Origin: Actinomadura nitritigenes
Lineage (GTDB): Bacteria > Actinomycetota > Actinomycetes > Streptosporangiales > Streptosporangiaceae
Direction of reading: 5' to 3'
Assembly: GCF_017573545.1 (NCBI RefSeq)
Contig: NZ_JAGEOK010000051.1
Coordinates: forward strand, 1 to 52,412
DNA: 52,412 nt
Shown here: positions 1-8,109 of the stretch, piece after piece
Numbering within the stretch: the first letter of the stretch is position 1
Layout: every line of letters starts with the position of its first letter
Position numbers and translations under genes: made by a program
The notes under the pieces: generated by a model
Seen by the model: only the letters and a program-made list of their open reading frames with translations
The model's database searches: none
What the model was told of the DNA's origin: nothing

Positions 1-211
1 GTACCGGCGGCAATCCCCCACCGCCCGATACGACGACACACCCCGTGACAACGAGCAAGACGAAGCGTAGAGACCGGCCAATCCGCCTGTCCATCAGGAA
101 AGTCACCTGTGGATAACTATGGTCGGCGGGACATATCGGGCTGAACAGGCGAAGTGGTCACATGCCTGTTCGGTTCCGTCCTATTTTGGCCGGAATTGGC
201 CCTGAAAAGGA

Positions 212-1126
212 TCAGTGAATGATGACGTGGTCGCCTGGGGCGTTCTTGTCCGCGGTCCAGCCGTCGTGGCCGGCGTCGGACTGCCAGTGGCGGCCCGCGT
301 AGCGGACCTCCTTGAGGCCGTACACCTGGGCGTGGGTGACGGCCCAGGCGGCGACGGCCCAGCCGGCGCGGGCGTTGGTGACCTTGACGCCGTTCCAGGA
401 GTCCGGACGGGACGGGGCGCCGGCGGTGAGGGGGCCCGGGCCGTCCACCTGGAGGCGGGGGCCGAACGCGCGGCGCATCTCGCGGATCGCGTCCGGGCGG
501 CGGGACTTGGTCTGCTTGTCCGGCGGGTACCAGCAGCGGGCCCCGGCGGCCTGGCGGCCGGTGAAGACCTGCGCCAGGAGCTTGCCGTCCGGTTCGTGCT
601 GGGCGTAGGCGCTCCCGTCGGCGCTGTGCTGGACGCGCTGGGCGGCGTCGTGCACGTCGCGGTCAAGGTAGTCCTTGACCTTCACCAGGGCGTCGAAGAA
701 CTTGCTCGTGGACTGGACGGGGTCGCGCAGCTTGGCGGGGGTGCCCCAGCCCTGGGAGGGGCGCTGCTGGAACATCCCGACGGAGTCGCGGTCGCCGCTG
801 GGGAGGTTGCGGATGTGCGACTCCTGGATCGCCGTCGCGTACGCGATCACCGCGGCGCGTTCGGGGAGCTGCTTGCGGAACGCCACGGCCGAGATCGTCG
901 AGGCGTTCGCGGCCTGGTCGAGGTCCAGCGGCATCTTGGACTCGCCCACGGCGACCTCGCAGCCCGACCCGTGCAGGTAGGGGCGCGCGCGGTCGAACGC
1001 GATGTAGCCGCCCACGCCCAGCACGAGGACGAGCGCGGCCACGACGAACGGCCAGCGCCGCCGGTGGTGCCCACCGCCGCCCGGACCCTGTTCGGGGCGC
1101 GTCCTCAACCTCGACCAAACAGCCAC
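212..1126 (-). CDS. membrane-anchored lysozyme/transglycosylase-like protein
   Basis: The product is about 304 aa. A short basic cytoplasmic N-terminus is followed by one membrane segment (about residues 27-45, WPFVVAALVLVLGVGG), so the rest should lie outside the membrane. The extracytoplasmic part carries AIQESHIRNL (Glu about 102) followed by SVGMFQQRPSQGWGT. This pairing of a Glu-containing helix with an FQQRPSQGWG block is common in actinobacterial proteins with a lysozyme-like fold, so peptidoglycan cleavage is a reasonable but untested role. The start is uncertain. A GTG at 1126 is used here. The frame stays open to a TTG at 1165, but that would sit 5 bases from the dapD start, inside its leader. 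No Shine-Dalgarno sequence decides the matter. The gene is divergent from dapD. Confidence 0.7.
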   Translation of the reverse strand: MAVWSRLRTRPEQGPGGGGHHRRRWPFVVAALVLVLGVGGYIAFDRARPYLHGSGCEVAVGESKMPLDLDQAANASTISAVAFRKQLPERAAVIAYATAIQESHIRNLPSGDRDSVGMFQQRPSQGWGTPAKLRDPVQSTSKFFDALVKVKDYLDRDVHDAAQRVQHSADGSAYAQHEPDGKLLAQVFTGRQAAGARCWYPPDKQTKSRRPDAIREMRRAFGPRLQVDGPGPLTAGAPSRPDSWNGVKVTNARAGWAVAAWAVTHAQVYGLKEVRYAGRHWQSDAGHDGWTADKNAPGDHVIIH

Positions 1127-1170
1127 GCGAAGAAAGTACCGGGAACCGGCGGCCAGTAAGCTCAAGGACC

Positions 1171-2007
1171 ATGACGGAAACGTTCACCAGCCCGATTTCC
1201 CAGGTCATCGACCAGCTGTGGGAGCGGCGCGCCGAGCTCGGCCCGGACGACGCCGACGCGCGCGCGGCGATCGTGGCCGCCGTGGACCAGCTCGACGCGG
1301 GGGAGGCGCGCGTCGCCTGGATCGACCCCGCCACGGACGAGGTGGTCGTGGACGAGCGCGCGAAGCGCTCGATCCTGCTGAGCTTCAAGGTCCTCGGAAT
1401 GGTGCGTTCGCAGGTCGGCGACTTCCAGTACCACGACCGCATCCCGCTGAAGAGCCGGTTCGACGGCGTGCGGGTCGTGCCCGGCGCGATCGCCCGGTGG
1501 GGCGCCTACCTGGCCCCGGGCGTGGTGCTGATGCCGTCGTTCACCAACTTCGGCGCCTACGTCGACTCCGGGACGATGGTCGACACGTGGGCGACCGTCG
1601 GGTCATGCGCGCAGATCGGTAAGAACGTCCACCTTTCGGGCGGCGTCGGGATCGGCGGCGTGCTGGAGCCGCCGAACGCCAAGCCCGTCGTGGTGGAGGA
1701 CGAGGCCATGATCGGCAGCCGCTCGATGATCGTGGAGGGCGCGCGGGTCGGGAAGGGGGCCGTGGTCGGCTCCGGGACGAACCTGTCGGCGTCCATGCCG
1801 GTCATCGACGCGGAGACGGGCGAGGAGATCAGCCGGGGCCGCATCCCGGACTGGTGCGTCGCGGTCGGCGGCACCCGCTACAAGGAGTTCAAGGGCGGGA
1901 CGTTCGGTCTTCCGGCGGTGCTGATCCTGAAGCGCCTCGACCCGGGGCAGCGGCACGACAAGGCGTCCCTGAACGACATCCTGCGCGACCACGGCATCAA
2001 CACCTGA
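1171..2007 (+). CDS. dapD: 2,3,4,5-tetrahydropyridine-2,6-dicarboxylate N-succinyltransferase
   Basis: DapD transfers succinyl from succinyl-CoA to tetrahydrodipicolinate in the succinylase branch of lysine/meso-diaminopimelate synthesis, in the cytosol. The 278 aa protein has a left-handed beta-helix core with hexapeptide-type repeats (about residues 110-210; for example SGGVGIGGVLEPP and EDEAMIGSRSMIVEGARVG). It ends with a C-terminal block, VGGTRYKEFKGGTFGLPAVL, typical of actinobacterial DapD. The N-terminal helical domain (VAAVDQLDAGEARVAW) is also present. The ATG at 1171 follows AAGGACC closely. dapE, which acts two steps later in the pathway, lies 2 kb downstream on the same strand, separated by two opposite-strand genes, so the two dap genes are clustered but not one transcript. 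Confidence 0.93.
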   Translation: MTETFTSPISQVIDQLWERRAELGPDDADARAAIVAAVDQLDAGEARVAWIDPATDEVVVDERAKRSILLSFKVLGMVRSQVGDFQYHDRIPLKSRFDGVRVVPGAIARWGAYLAPGVVLMPSFTNFGAYVDSGTMVDTWATVGSCAQIGKNVHLSGGVGIGGVLEPPNAKPVVVEDEAMIGSRSMIVEGARVGKGAVVGSGTNLSASMPVIDAETGEEISRGRIPDWCVAVGGTRYKEFKGGTFGLPAVLILKRLDPGQRHDKASLNDILRDHGINT

Positions 2008-2063
2008 CAGAGGTGCGATGCTCTGCGGCGCAGCCGCCCCTTCGGTAGCCCCGGTGGCCGGCA

Positions 2064-3146
2064 TCAGGCCGGGTTCGGGTAGATCCTGATCTTCCAGGTG
2101 CCTTGGGCCTCCACATGGAGGAAGGCCGGGCCCGGCAGATGGCCGTCGGCGTAGGACTCGTCCTTGCCGGACAGGACCTGCGGTCCTCTCTCGAAGTCCG
2201 GGGTGAGTGCGGTGAGGGAGTAGCCGCCTCGATCGGCGTGGCTCATGTGGACGATCGCCGGGCCTCCCGAGTAGTGGAAGACGAAGGAGCCGCGCGAGGC
2301 GATGTGGTCGTGGACGGTCGGGACGGTGTCGAGAGGCTGGAGCCACGCCGTCCACGCGCCCCGCGATTCGATGCGGACGTGCACGTGCCTGTCCCCGGAC
2401 ACGGGAAGGGGTTCCACGACGCGGCTCCGCTGCTTGCTCTTGAGCAACACGCGCGCCTTCCCGGCTTCCATCAGCTCGACGGTGTTCCGGGGACCGCTGT
2501 GGAGCCGGACGACGAGCACCAAGGGCGCGCGTGGTTCGCGGTGGGGGAGTTGGATCTCTCGGTCGCCCGTTCCCTGGGCCTGCTGCGTCTTCCGGACGCC
2601 CAGTGGGCATGTCTTGAACGGGCCCGGCCCCCTGTGCGGCCGCTGGGGGGCGCGAGGCGCGGAGGGGCGCGCGGGCGGCCTCTGGGACGGGGACGGGTGG
2701 CGGCTCGTCATGATCGGCGGCATGCCGTCCGCGAGCCTCACCGCGTCGGCGGCGCACACGTCGACGATGCGGGCGGCGCCTCCCTCCGGGGTCCAGCTGA
2801 CACGGTCGGCGGACGCGCCGTGGCGGGGATCGAAGAAGCACAGGGGGCGGCGGGGCGGGACGGGACGGCCCGCCATGCGGGCGTCGACGCAGGCGAGGGC
2901 GTGGCGGCCCTCGTCCAGGGCCTGCATGACGTCCGCCGCGTCCTCGCGGTCGCGGTCTCCGACGAAGGCCCGCTTGGCCTGCTCGTACGCGTCCAGGGCA
3001 CGGGCGTAGTCCGCGAGGAGGTCCGCGTCGGCGGCGTGCCGCTCGGGCACGAGGGTGTGCCGCGCGAGCGCCTCGCCGAAAGCCGTGATCTCGGCGTCGA
3101 TCGGTGCCAGCTCGTCGTCGCGCCGCCGCCGGAAGATCTTGAACAA
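2064..3146 (-). CDS. hypothetical two-part protein, N-terminal helical domain and C-terminal beta-rich domain
   Basis: The protein is about 360 aa from a TTG start at 3146, with GGGGATGG upstream. I recognise no named family. Residues 1-100 look helical and charged. Residues about 98-140 contain PLCFFDPRHGASADRVSW, then DVCAADAVRL. This block, with two cysteines, resembles a segment seen in other actinobacterial proteins of unknown function. A proline-rich linker follows (about 150-185). The C-terminal half (about 200-360) is predicted to be beta-rich, with GSFVFHYSGGPAIVHMSH and a final GTWKIRIYP strand, like a small beta-sandwich. No signal peptide or membrane segment is visible, so a cytoplasmic location is likely. 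The gene is convergent with dapD and lies downstream of the phosphopantetheinyl transferase gene on the same strand. Confidence 0.65.
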   Translation of the reverse strand: MFKIFRRRRDDELAPIDAEITAFGEALARHTLVPERHAADADLLADYARALDAYEQAKRAFVGDRDREDAADVMQALDEGRHALACVDARMAGRPVPPRRPLCFFDPRHGASADRVSWTPEGGAARIVDVCAADAVRLADGMPPIMTSRHPSPSQRPPARPSAPRAPQRPHRGPGPFKTCPLGVRKTQQAQGTGDREIQLPHREPRAPLVLVVRLHSGPRNTVELMEAGKARVLLKSKQRSRVVEPLPVSGDRHVHVRIESRGAWTAWLQPLDTVPTVHDHIASRGSFVFHYSGGPAIVHMSHADRGGYSLTALTPDFERGPQVLSGKDESYADGHLPGPAFLHVEAQGTWKIRIYPNPA

Positions 3147-3233
3147 TGCCCCACCGCCATCCCCAGAATTCAGGCGATCCTACCTACGCTCCCGTGGCCA
3201 GGCCCTTGTCCGTGGGGACCGGAACGTCGCCGG

Positions 3234-3938
3234 TCAGGCGACCGGGGTTTCGGTGATCTTGAGGGGGCGGGCGGTGAGGACGGCGAGGGACGCGGCGTAG
3301 CCGGGGCCGGGGGTGAGGTCGGCGAGGCGGACGGGGGAGACCGCCTTGTCGTCGTCCCAGGACAGCACCTCGGCGGGTTCGCCGGGGGCGGAGACGTGGA
3401 TGGCCGTCATGGGCGCCGCCAGGCCGTGGCCGGTGGCCTTGAGCAGCGCCTCCTTGCGGCACCAGTAGGCGTGGAAGCCGCGTCTGCGCTGGTCCGGGGG
3501 GAGCGCCATGAGGACGTCCCGTTCGGGGGCGCTGAGGACCATCTCGCCGAGCCGGTCGACGTCCCGGTCGCTCTCCTGCTCCACGTCGACGCCGACCTCC
3601 GGGCCGTCGGACAGGACGAGGACGACCCGCTCCGCCGAGTGCGACAGCGAGAAGTCCAGGCCGGAGCCGGGGAGGCGCGGCTTGCCGTGGGCGCCGCCGC
3701 AGTGCGGGCAGTCGGTGGTGAAGCGGATGTCGCGCGGCGCCAGCCCGGTCGCCTCCGACAGGACTGTGCGGGCCAGGAACCGTCCGGTGACGAACCTGGC
3801 CTTGTCCTCGGCGCGCATGAACCGCTCGTAGCGTTCGCGCTCACCGTCGTCCAGAAGGTCGCGCATATGCGCTTCGTCCGCGGGGACCGCCCAGTGGACG
3901 GCGCACTCGAGCACAGGCATCTCCACGCCCGCGATCAT
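3234..3938 (-). CDS. 4'-phosphopantetheinyl transferase (Sfp type)
   Basis: This enzyme would move phosphopantetheine from CoA to a serine of acyl- or peptidyl-carrier proteins. The 234 aa protein shows the Sfp-family signatures: SLSH (about 97-100), the metal-binding GVDVE (116-120, Asp118) and WCRKEALLKATG (159 on), the WxxKEA motif. A CPHCGGAHGKPRLPG segment (77-91) matches the region before the SLSH motif in many actinobacterial members. The ATG at 3938 is chosen; an ATG at 3920 is the alternative. The gene is divergent from dapE with about 22 bases between starts, so the promoters must overlap the opposing reading frames. No polyketide or peptide synthase lies nearby, so its carrier-protein partners are elsewhere in the genome. 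Confidence 0.85.
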   Translation of the reverse strand: MIAGVEMPVLECAVHWAVPADEAHMRDLLDDGERERYERFMRAEDKARFVTGRFLARTVLSEATGLAPRDIRFTTDCPHCGGAHGKPRLPGSGLDFSLSHSAERVVLVLSDGPEVGVDVEQESDRDVDRLGEMVLSAPERDVLMALPPDQRRRGFHAYWCRKEALLKATGHGLAAPMTAIHVSAPGEPAEVLSWDDDKAVSPVRLADLTPGPGYAASLAVLTARPLKITETPVA

Positions 3939-3960
3939 AAGCCGCGTACGCTTGCTGTCC

Positions 3961-5025
3961 ATGCGGCTTGATCTGTTCTCGGACGTGGCGGACCTGACGG
4001 CGGCGATCGTCGACATCGAGTCGGTGAGCGGTGCGGAAGGGCCGTTGGCGGACGCCGTCGAGGAGGCGCTGCGCGCGCTCCCGCATCTCGCGGTGGAGCG
4101 CGACGGGAACAACGTGATCGCCCGCACGGACCTGGGGCGCGCCGAACGGGTCGTCCTGGCGGGGCACCTCGACACCGTGCCGCTGAACGGCAACCTGCCG
4201 TCGCGCATGGAGGGCGACCGCCTGTACGGCTGCGGGACGACCGACATGAAGAGCGGCGTCGCGGTCGCGCTGCGCCTGGCCGCGACCGTCACCGAGCCCA
4301 CCCGCGACATCACCTTCGTGTTCTACGAGTGCGAGGAGATCGAGGCGGAGCGCAACGGGCTGCGGCGGCTCGCGGCGGCCCGCCCCGAACTGCTCGCGGG
4401 CGACTTCGCCGTCCTGATGGAGCCGACCGGCGCGCACATCGAGGGCGGATGCCAGGGCACCCTGCGCGTCGAGGTCACGGCGAAGGGGGAGAGGGCGCAC
4501 AGCGCGCGCGCCTGGATGGGGTCCAACGCCATCCACACGGCCGGGCGGATCCTCGACGTCCTGCGCGCGTACGAGCCCGCCCGTCCCGTCGTGGACGGCC
4601 TGGAGTACCACGAAGGGCTCAACGCGGTGTTCATCCAGGGCGGCGTCGCCGGGAACGTCATCCCGGACGAATGTGTCGTCACCGTCAACTACCGGTTCGC
4701 GCCCGACAAGTCCCTCGCCGAGGCGGAGGCGTACGTGCGCGAGGTGTTCGACGGCTACGACGTGAAGGTGACCGACGCCGCGTCCGCCGCCCGGCCCGGC
4801 CTCACCCACCCGGCTGCCGCCGCGTTCGTGTCGTCCGTCGCGTCCGGCGGTACCGAGGTCCGGGCCAAGCTCGGCTGGACGGACGTGGCGCGTTTCTCCG
4901 AGCTCGGCGTCCCGGCGGTCAACTACGGCCCCGGTGAGCCGACCCTCGCCCACACCAAGGACGAGTACGTCGAGATGCCGCTGATCGCCGACTGCGAACG
5001 GCGGATGCGCGCCTGGCTGTGTTGA
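3961..5025 (+). CDS. dapE: succinyl-diaminopimelate desuccinylase
   Basis: DapE hydrolyses N-succinyl-LL-diaminopimelate to LL-diaminopimelate and succinate, using zinc, in lysine and cell-wall precursor synthesis. The 354 aa protein is an M20-family metallopeptidase. Metal-binding and catalytic motifs appear in order: GHLDTVP (His and Asp, about residue 72), GCGTTDMKSG (Asp about 100), FYECEEIEAE (catalytic Glu pair about 130), VLMEPT and, near the end, NYGPGEPTLAHTKDEYVE with the last metal ligand. The dimerisation-domain segment AHSARAWMGSNAIH is also intact. The ATG at 3961 is preferred to the in-frame TTG nine bases upstream. With dapD in the same window, the succinylase pathway is supported over the acetylase or dehydrogenase routes. 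Confidence 0.93.
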   Translation: MRLDLFSDVADLTAAIVDIESVSGAEGPLADAVEEALRALPHLAVERDGNNVIARTDLGRAERVVLAGHLDTVPLNGNLPSRMEGDRLYGCGTTDMKSGVAVALRLAATVTEPTRDITFVFYECEEIEAERNGLRRLAAARPELLAGDFAVLMEPTGAHIEGGCQGTLRVEVTAKGERAHSARAWMGSNAIHTAGRILDVLRAYEPARPVVDGLEYHEGLNAVFIQGGVAGNVIPDECVVTVNYRFAPDKSLAEAEAYVREVFDGYDVKVTDAASAARPGLTHPAAAAFVSSVASGGTEVRAKLGWTDVARFSELGVPAVNYGPGEPTLAHTKDEYVEMPLIADCERRMRAWLC

Positions 5026-5095
5026 GGGCCGCCTAGGAGCCGCGTTACGGCCGACAGGCCGGGATTCCTGCTTGGAAGGCGCAGTCCTGCCACGG

Positions 5096-5671
5096 TCAGG
5101 ACGGGGCTCGCAGGCCCTTGAGGATGACGTCGGCGTAGAGCTGGTGGGCGCCGGGCGGGGTGTTGGTGATGGCCATGGCGAGGCCGCACATCAGGGCGCG
5201 GAACTCATTGACGCCGACGTCCGGGCGCAGGACGCCGGCCGTGTGCGCGCGGGCGAGCAGCGCGGCCACCCTGACCTGCAGGTCGTTGTTCTGGACGGGC
5301 GAGTCCTCTTCGAAGAGCTGCCCCACATCGCCGAAGACCTCGCGTAGGCCGCGGTTGCGGACCATGATGTCCGCGCTGCGCCGGACGAACAGGGCGACCC
5401 CGTCCCAGGGGTCGGGCTCGGCCAGGGCGTCGGCGGCCTTCGCGGCGCCGTCGGCCATCCACTCGGCGGTCAGCTCGTCGATGAGCGCCTGCTTCGTTGG
5501 GAAGTGGCGGTAGATCGTCCCGACGCCGACGCCGGCCCGCTTCGCGATGTCCTCCATCTGGGCCTCGTTGCCGCTCTCCTCGAAGGCGGCGCGCGCGGCG
5601 TCCAGGACGCGGCGCCGGTTGCGGCGCGCGTCGGCCCGGAGCGGCCGGGAACTTGACGGGGCGGTGGTCAT
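5096..5671 (-). CDS. TetR-family repressor, probable regulator of the adjacent exporter
   Basis: The 191 aa protein has a TetR N-terminal DNA-binding domain (about residues 12-65). The segment MEDIAKRAGVGVGTIYRHFP is the helix-turn-helix, and TIYRHFPTKQALI is the usual signature. The C-terminal ligand domain includes RGLREVFGDVGQLFEE and resembles the set of TetR proteins that control drug exporters. GGAGGGG lies directly ahead of the ATG at 5671. The gene is divergent from a DHA2 exporter 99 bases away. Two GGAA-N6-TTCC palindromes lie in that gap, one of them between the -35 and -10 elements of the exporter promoter. Repression of the exporter, relieved by a small ligand, is therefore the most likely role. 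The ligand is unknown. Confidence 0.9.
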   Translation of the reverse strand: MTTAPSSSRPLRADARRNRRRVLDAARAAFEESGNEAQMEDIAKRAGVGVGTIYRHFPTKQALIDELTAEWMADGAAKAADALAEPDPWDGVALFVRRSADIMVRNRGLREVFGDVGQLFEEDSPVQNNDLQVRVAALLARAHTAGVLRPDVGVNEFRALMCGLAMAITNTPPGAHQLYADVILKGLRAPS

Positions 5672-5691
5672 CCCCTCCAGTCAACCACGGA

Positions 5692-5721
5692 TTGACAAAC
5701 GGAATTGAGCTTCCGTATCGT
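5692..5721 (+). promoter_or_regulatory. probable sigma-70-type promoter of the DHA2 exporter
   Basis: A perfect TTGACA at 5692-5697 is followed after 18 bases by TATCGT at 5716-5721, a 4/6 match to the -10 consensus. The exporter ATG is at 5771, behind AGGAG at about 5760. Confidence 0.6.
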
Positions 5722-5755
5722 CCGAGGCTGCAAGCGGAACCGGAATTCGACTTCC
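5701..5755. promoter_or_regulatory. paired TetR operator-like palindromes
   Basis: Two related 14-base sites are seen: GGAATTGAGCTTCC at 5701-5714 and GGAATTCGACTTCC at 5742-5755, spaced 41 bases start to start. Both have GGAA/TTCC inverted ends. The first fills the spacer between the -35 and -10 elements of the exporter promoter, and the second covers the early transcribed region. This fits repression by the divergent TetR protein. Confidence 0.6.
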
Positions 5756-5770
5756 ATCTAGGAGCCGCGC

Positions 5771-7216
5771 ATGGCCGCCCGGCAGCGGGGGCTCGCCCTC
5801 GCCCTGCTCGTCACCGTCCAGTTCGTCCTGGTGCTGGACGCCTCGATCGTCAACGTCGCGCTGCCGTCGATCGGCCGCGACCTGCACTTCGACCAGGCCG
5901 ACCTGTCCTGGGTCGGCAACGCCTACACGCTGACCTTCGGCGGGTTCCTGCTGTTCGGCGGGCGGGTCGCCGACCTCGCCGGACGGCGCCGGATGTTCGT
6001 CGCCGGGCTCGCGCTGTTCACCGCCGCCTCGCTGGCGGGCGGGCTCGCCCCCACGGCGGGCGCCCTCGTCGGCGCGCGGGCGGTGCAGGGCCTCGGCGCG
6101 GCGCTGGTCGCCCCCGCCGCGCTCTCGCTGATCATGACGCTGTTCACCGACGGCCCGGAGCGCAACCGGGCGCTCGGCCTGTTCGGCGCGGTCGCGGGCG
6201 CCGGCGGCGCCGCCGGGGCGATCCTCGGCGGGCTGCTCACCGACTGGCTCGGCTGGGAGTCGGTGCTGTTCGTCAACGTGCCGATCGGCGCCGCCGCGAT
6301 CGCGCTGGCGCCCGTCCTGCTGCCCGAGGCCCGCGACCAGGAGGTGCGGGGGTTCGACCTGCTCGGCGCCGCCGCGGTCACCGGCGGACTCGCGCTGCTG
6401 GTCTACACGCTCGTCGACGCGAACAACGCCGGCTGGGACTCCACGGCGACCTATCTGCGGGGCGCCGGCGCCGCCGTGCTGCTCGCGGCGTTCGCCGCGG
6501 TCGAGGCGCGGGTGCGGCACCCGCTCGTCCCGCTCGGGATCTTCCGGCAGCGGTCCCTGCGCGGCGGCAACCTCGCGGCCGTCCTCGCCACGATGGCGAT
6601 CTTCCCGATGTTCTACGTGATGACGCTCTACCTCCAGCAGGTGAAGGGCTACGGGCCGATCCGGGCGGGGCTCGGGCAGCTGCCCGTCGCGGTCACCATG
6701 GCGTTCGGCGCCGGCGCCGGGTCCCGGCTGATCACCCGGTTCGGCGCCCGCGGGCCGCTGGCCGCCGGGCTCGCGGCCGTCGCCGCCGGACTGGCGTGGT
6801 TCGCCGGGATGTCCGCCACCGGCCACTACGCGGCGGACGTCCTCGGCCCGGCGATCGTGATGGGCCTCGGCGGCGGGCTGGTGTTCGTGTCCGTCACCAT
6901 CGCCGCCACCGCGGGCGCCTCGGCGGGGGAGTCCGGGCTCGCGTCCGGGTTGATCAACACGACGCAGCAGGTCGGCGGCGCGCTCGGGCTGGCCGTGGTG
7001 GTGGCGGTGTCGACGGCCGCCACCGAGCACTCCTCCGCGCGGGTCCCGGCGGGCGCGCTCACCGACGGATTCCAGGCGGGCATGCTGGCCTCCGCCGGGA
7101 TCGCGCTGGCCGGGGCGCTGGCCGCGCTGCTGCTCGTCCCGGGCCGTCCGGCGGAGGCCGCCGACACACCGCCCGTCACCGTGCCGCCACCGAGCCGATC
7201 CGAAATCGGCGGCTGA
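5771..7216 (+). CDS. DHA2-family (EmrB/QacA-like) multidrug MFS exporter
   Basis: The 481 aa protein has about 14 hydrophobic segments, the DHA2 topology, and should act as a proton-driven drug exporter in the cytoplasmic membrane. The first helix carries LVLDASIVNVALPSIGRDL, the classic DHA2 motif (LDxTIVNVALP), with the Asp in the membrane. GGRVADLAGRRRMF is the cytoplasmic loop 2-3 motif A, and the ARAVQGLGAALVAPAALSLI stretch is motif B (R..QG.G.A). The ATG at 5771 has AGGAG 7 bases upstream. The gene is divergent from a TetR repressor and carries two operator-like sites in its promoter. The substrate cannot be told from the sequence. Confidence 0.92.
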   Translation: MAARQRGLALALLVTVQFVLVLDASIVNVALPSIGRDLHFDQADLSWVGNAYTLTFGGFLLFGGRVADLAGRRRMFVAGLALFTAASLAGGLAPTAGALVGARAVQGLGAALVAPAALSLIMTLFTDGPERNRALGLFGAVAGAGGAAGAILGGLLTDWLGWESVLFVNVPIGAAAIALAPVLLPEARDQEVRGFDLLGAAAVTGGLALLVYTLVDANNAGWDSTATYLRGAGAAVLLAAFAAVEARVRHPLVPLGIFRQRSLRGGNLAAVLATMAIFPMFYVMTLYLQQVKGYGPIRAGLGQLPVAVTMAFGAGAGSRLITRFGARGPLAAGLAAVAAGLAWFAGMSATGHYAADVLGPAIVMGLGGGLVFVSVTIAATAGASAGESGLASGLINTTQQVGGALGLAVVVAVSTAATEHSSARVPAGALTDGFQAGMLASAGIALAGALAALLLVPGRPAEAADTPPVTVPPPSRSEIGG

Positions 7217-7245
7217 CGGTCGACGCACCGCACTACCGTGGGTCC

Positions 7246-8052
7246 ATGACACGCGAAGCGAACCCCCGGACGCGCCGGCAGGGGCCGGCCACGCTGCGCG
7301 GACGCGCAGTCCCGCAGACCACCACCGACCAGCGGCTGCTGGACAGCCGCGGCCCGGTCGACTGGGTGCACGCCGACCCGTGGCGGGTGCTGCGGATCCA
7401 GGCGGAGTTCGTCGAGGGCTTCGGGCTGCTCGCGGAGCTGCCGAAGGCGGTCAGCGTCTTCGGCAGCGCCCGCACCAAGCCGGGGTCGGACGAGTACGAG
7501 ATGGCCGTGGACATCGGCGCCCGGCTGAACGACGCCGGCTACGCGGTGATCACCGGCGGCGGTCCGGGGATCATGGAGGCGGCCAACAGGGGCTGCGACG
7601 AGAACGGGGGCCTGTCGGTCGGCCTCGGCATCGAGCTGCCGTTCGAGCAGAAGCTGAACGACCACATCGACATCGGGCTCGAGTTCCGCTACTTCTTCGT
7701 CCGCAAGACGATGTTCGTCAAGTACTCGCAGGCGTTCGTGGTGCTGCCCGGCGGCTTCGGCACCCTGGACGAGCTGTTCGAGGCGATCACCCTCGTCCAG
7801 ACCAAGAAGATCACCCGGTTCCCGATCGTGCTGGTCGGCACGGAGTTCTGGGGCGGCCTGATCGACTGGGTGCGCAGCACGATGCTGCCGTCCGGCAAGA
7901 TCTCCCCCGAGGACCTGGACCTGATCCACCTCACCGACGACCCGGACGAGGTCGTCAAGACGATCGTGGACGCGCACGTCGAGGCCGAGCGGCGCCTCCA
8001 GGAGGAGGCCGCCGTCCAGGCCGCCGGCGAGACGGGCATCGACGGCACCTGA
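7246..8052 (+). CDS. LOG-family (TIGR00730) protein, probable nucleoside-monophosphate phosphoribohydrolase
   Basis: The 268 aa protein has the LOG-family Rossmann-like fold. Visible motifs are SVFGSARTKPGSDEY near residue 70, GGGPGIMEAANRG near 105 (phosphate binding) and the signature PGGFGTLDELFE near 168, which contains the catalytic Glu region. The paired FRYFFVRKTMFVKYS segment, with a conserved Arg-Lys, precedes it. Family members cleave ribose-5-phosphate from (cytokinin-type) nucleoside monophosphates. The physiological substrate in actinomycetes is unclear. The N-terminus has about 65 extra residues compared with the short LOG type at 13561. ATG 7246 was chosen from the start of recognisable homology. 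A strong hairpin lies 6 bases after the stop. Confidence 0.88.
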   Translation: MTREANPRTRRQGPATLRGRAVPQTTTDQRLLDSRGPVDWVHADPWRVLRIQAEFVEGFGLLAELPKAVSVFGSARTKPGSDEYEMAVDIGARLNDAGYAVITGGGPGIMEAANRGCDENGGLSVGLGIELPFEQKLNDHIDIGLEFRYFFVRKTMFVKYSQAFVVLPGGFGTLDELFEAITLVQTKKITRFPIVLVGTEFWGGLIDWVRSTMLPSGKISPEDLDLIHLTDDPDEVVKTIVDAHVEAERRLQEEAAVQAAGETGIDGT

Positions 8053-8058
8053 CGCGCG

Positions 8059-8109
8059 CACTCCGCGCCCGGTTCCCCGCCGCGCCACGGCGAGGAACCG
8101 GCCGGAGTG
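8059..8109 (+). terminator. hairpin terminator after the LOG gene
   Basis: An inverted repeat pairs CACTCC (8059-8064) with GGAGTG (8104-8109). It also pairs CCGGTTCC plus CGCC (8069-8081) with GGCG plus GGAACCGG (8089-8101), with one mismatch and a 7-base loop. There is no strong T tract, as is common in high-GC actinomycetes. Its right arm runs into the LysR remnant. Confidence 0.6.

Noticed and set aside
108..116. TGTGGATAA, a perfect DnaA-box sequence on the reverse strand
   Set aside because: It is isolated, with no other boxes or AT-rich region around it, so it is most likely chance.
5497..7245. Long plus-strand open frame before the LOG gene and its antisense counterpart
   Set aside because: They are shadows of the exporter gene in other frames. 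Their translations are Arg/Pro-rich low-complexity, and the exporter shows clear family motifs.
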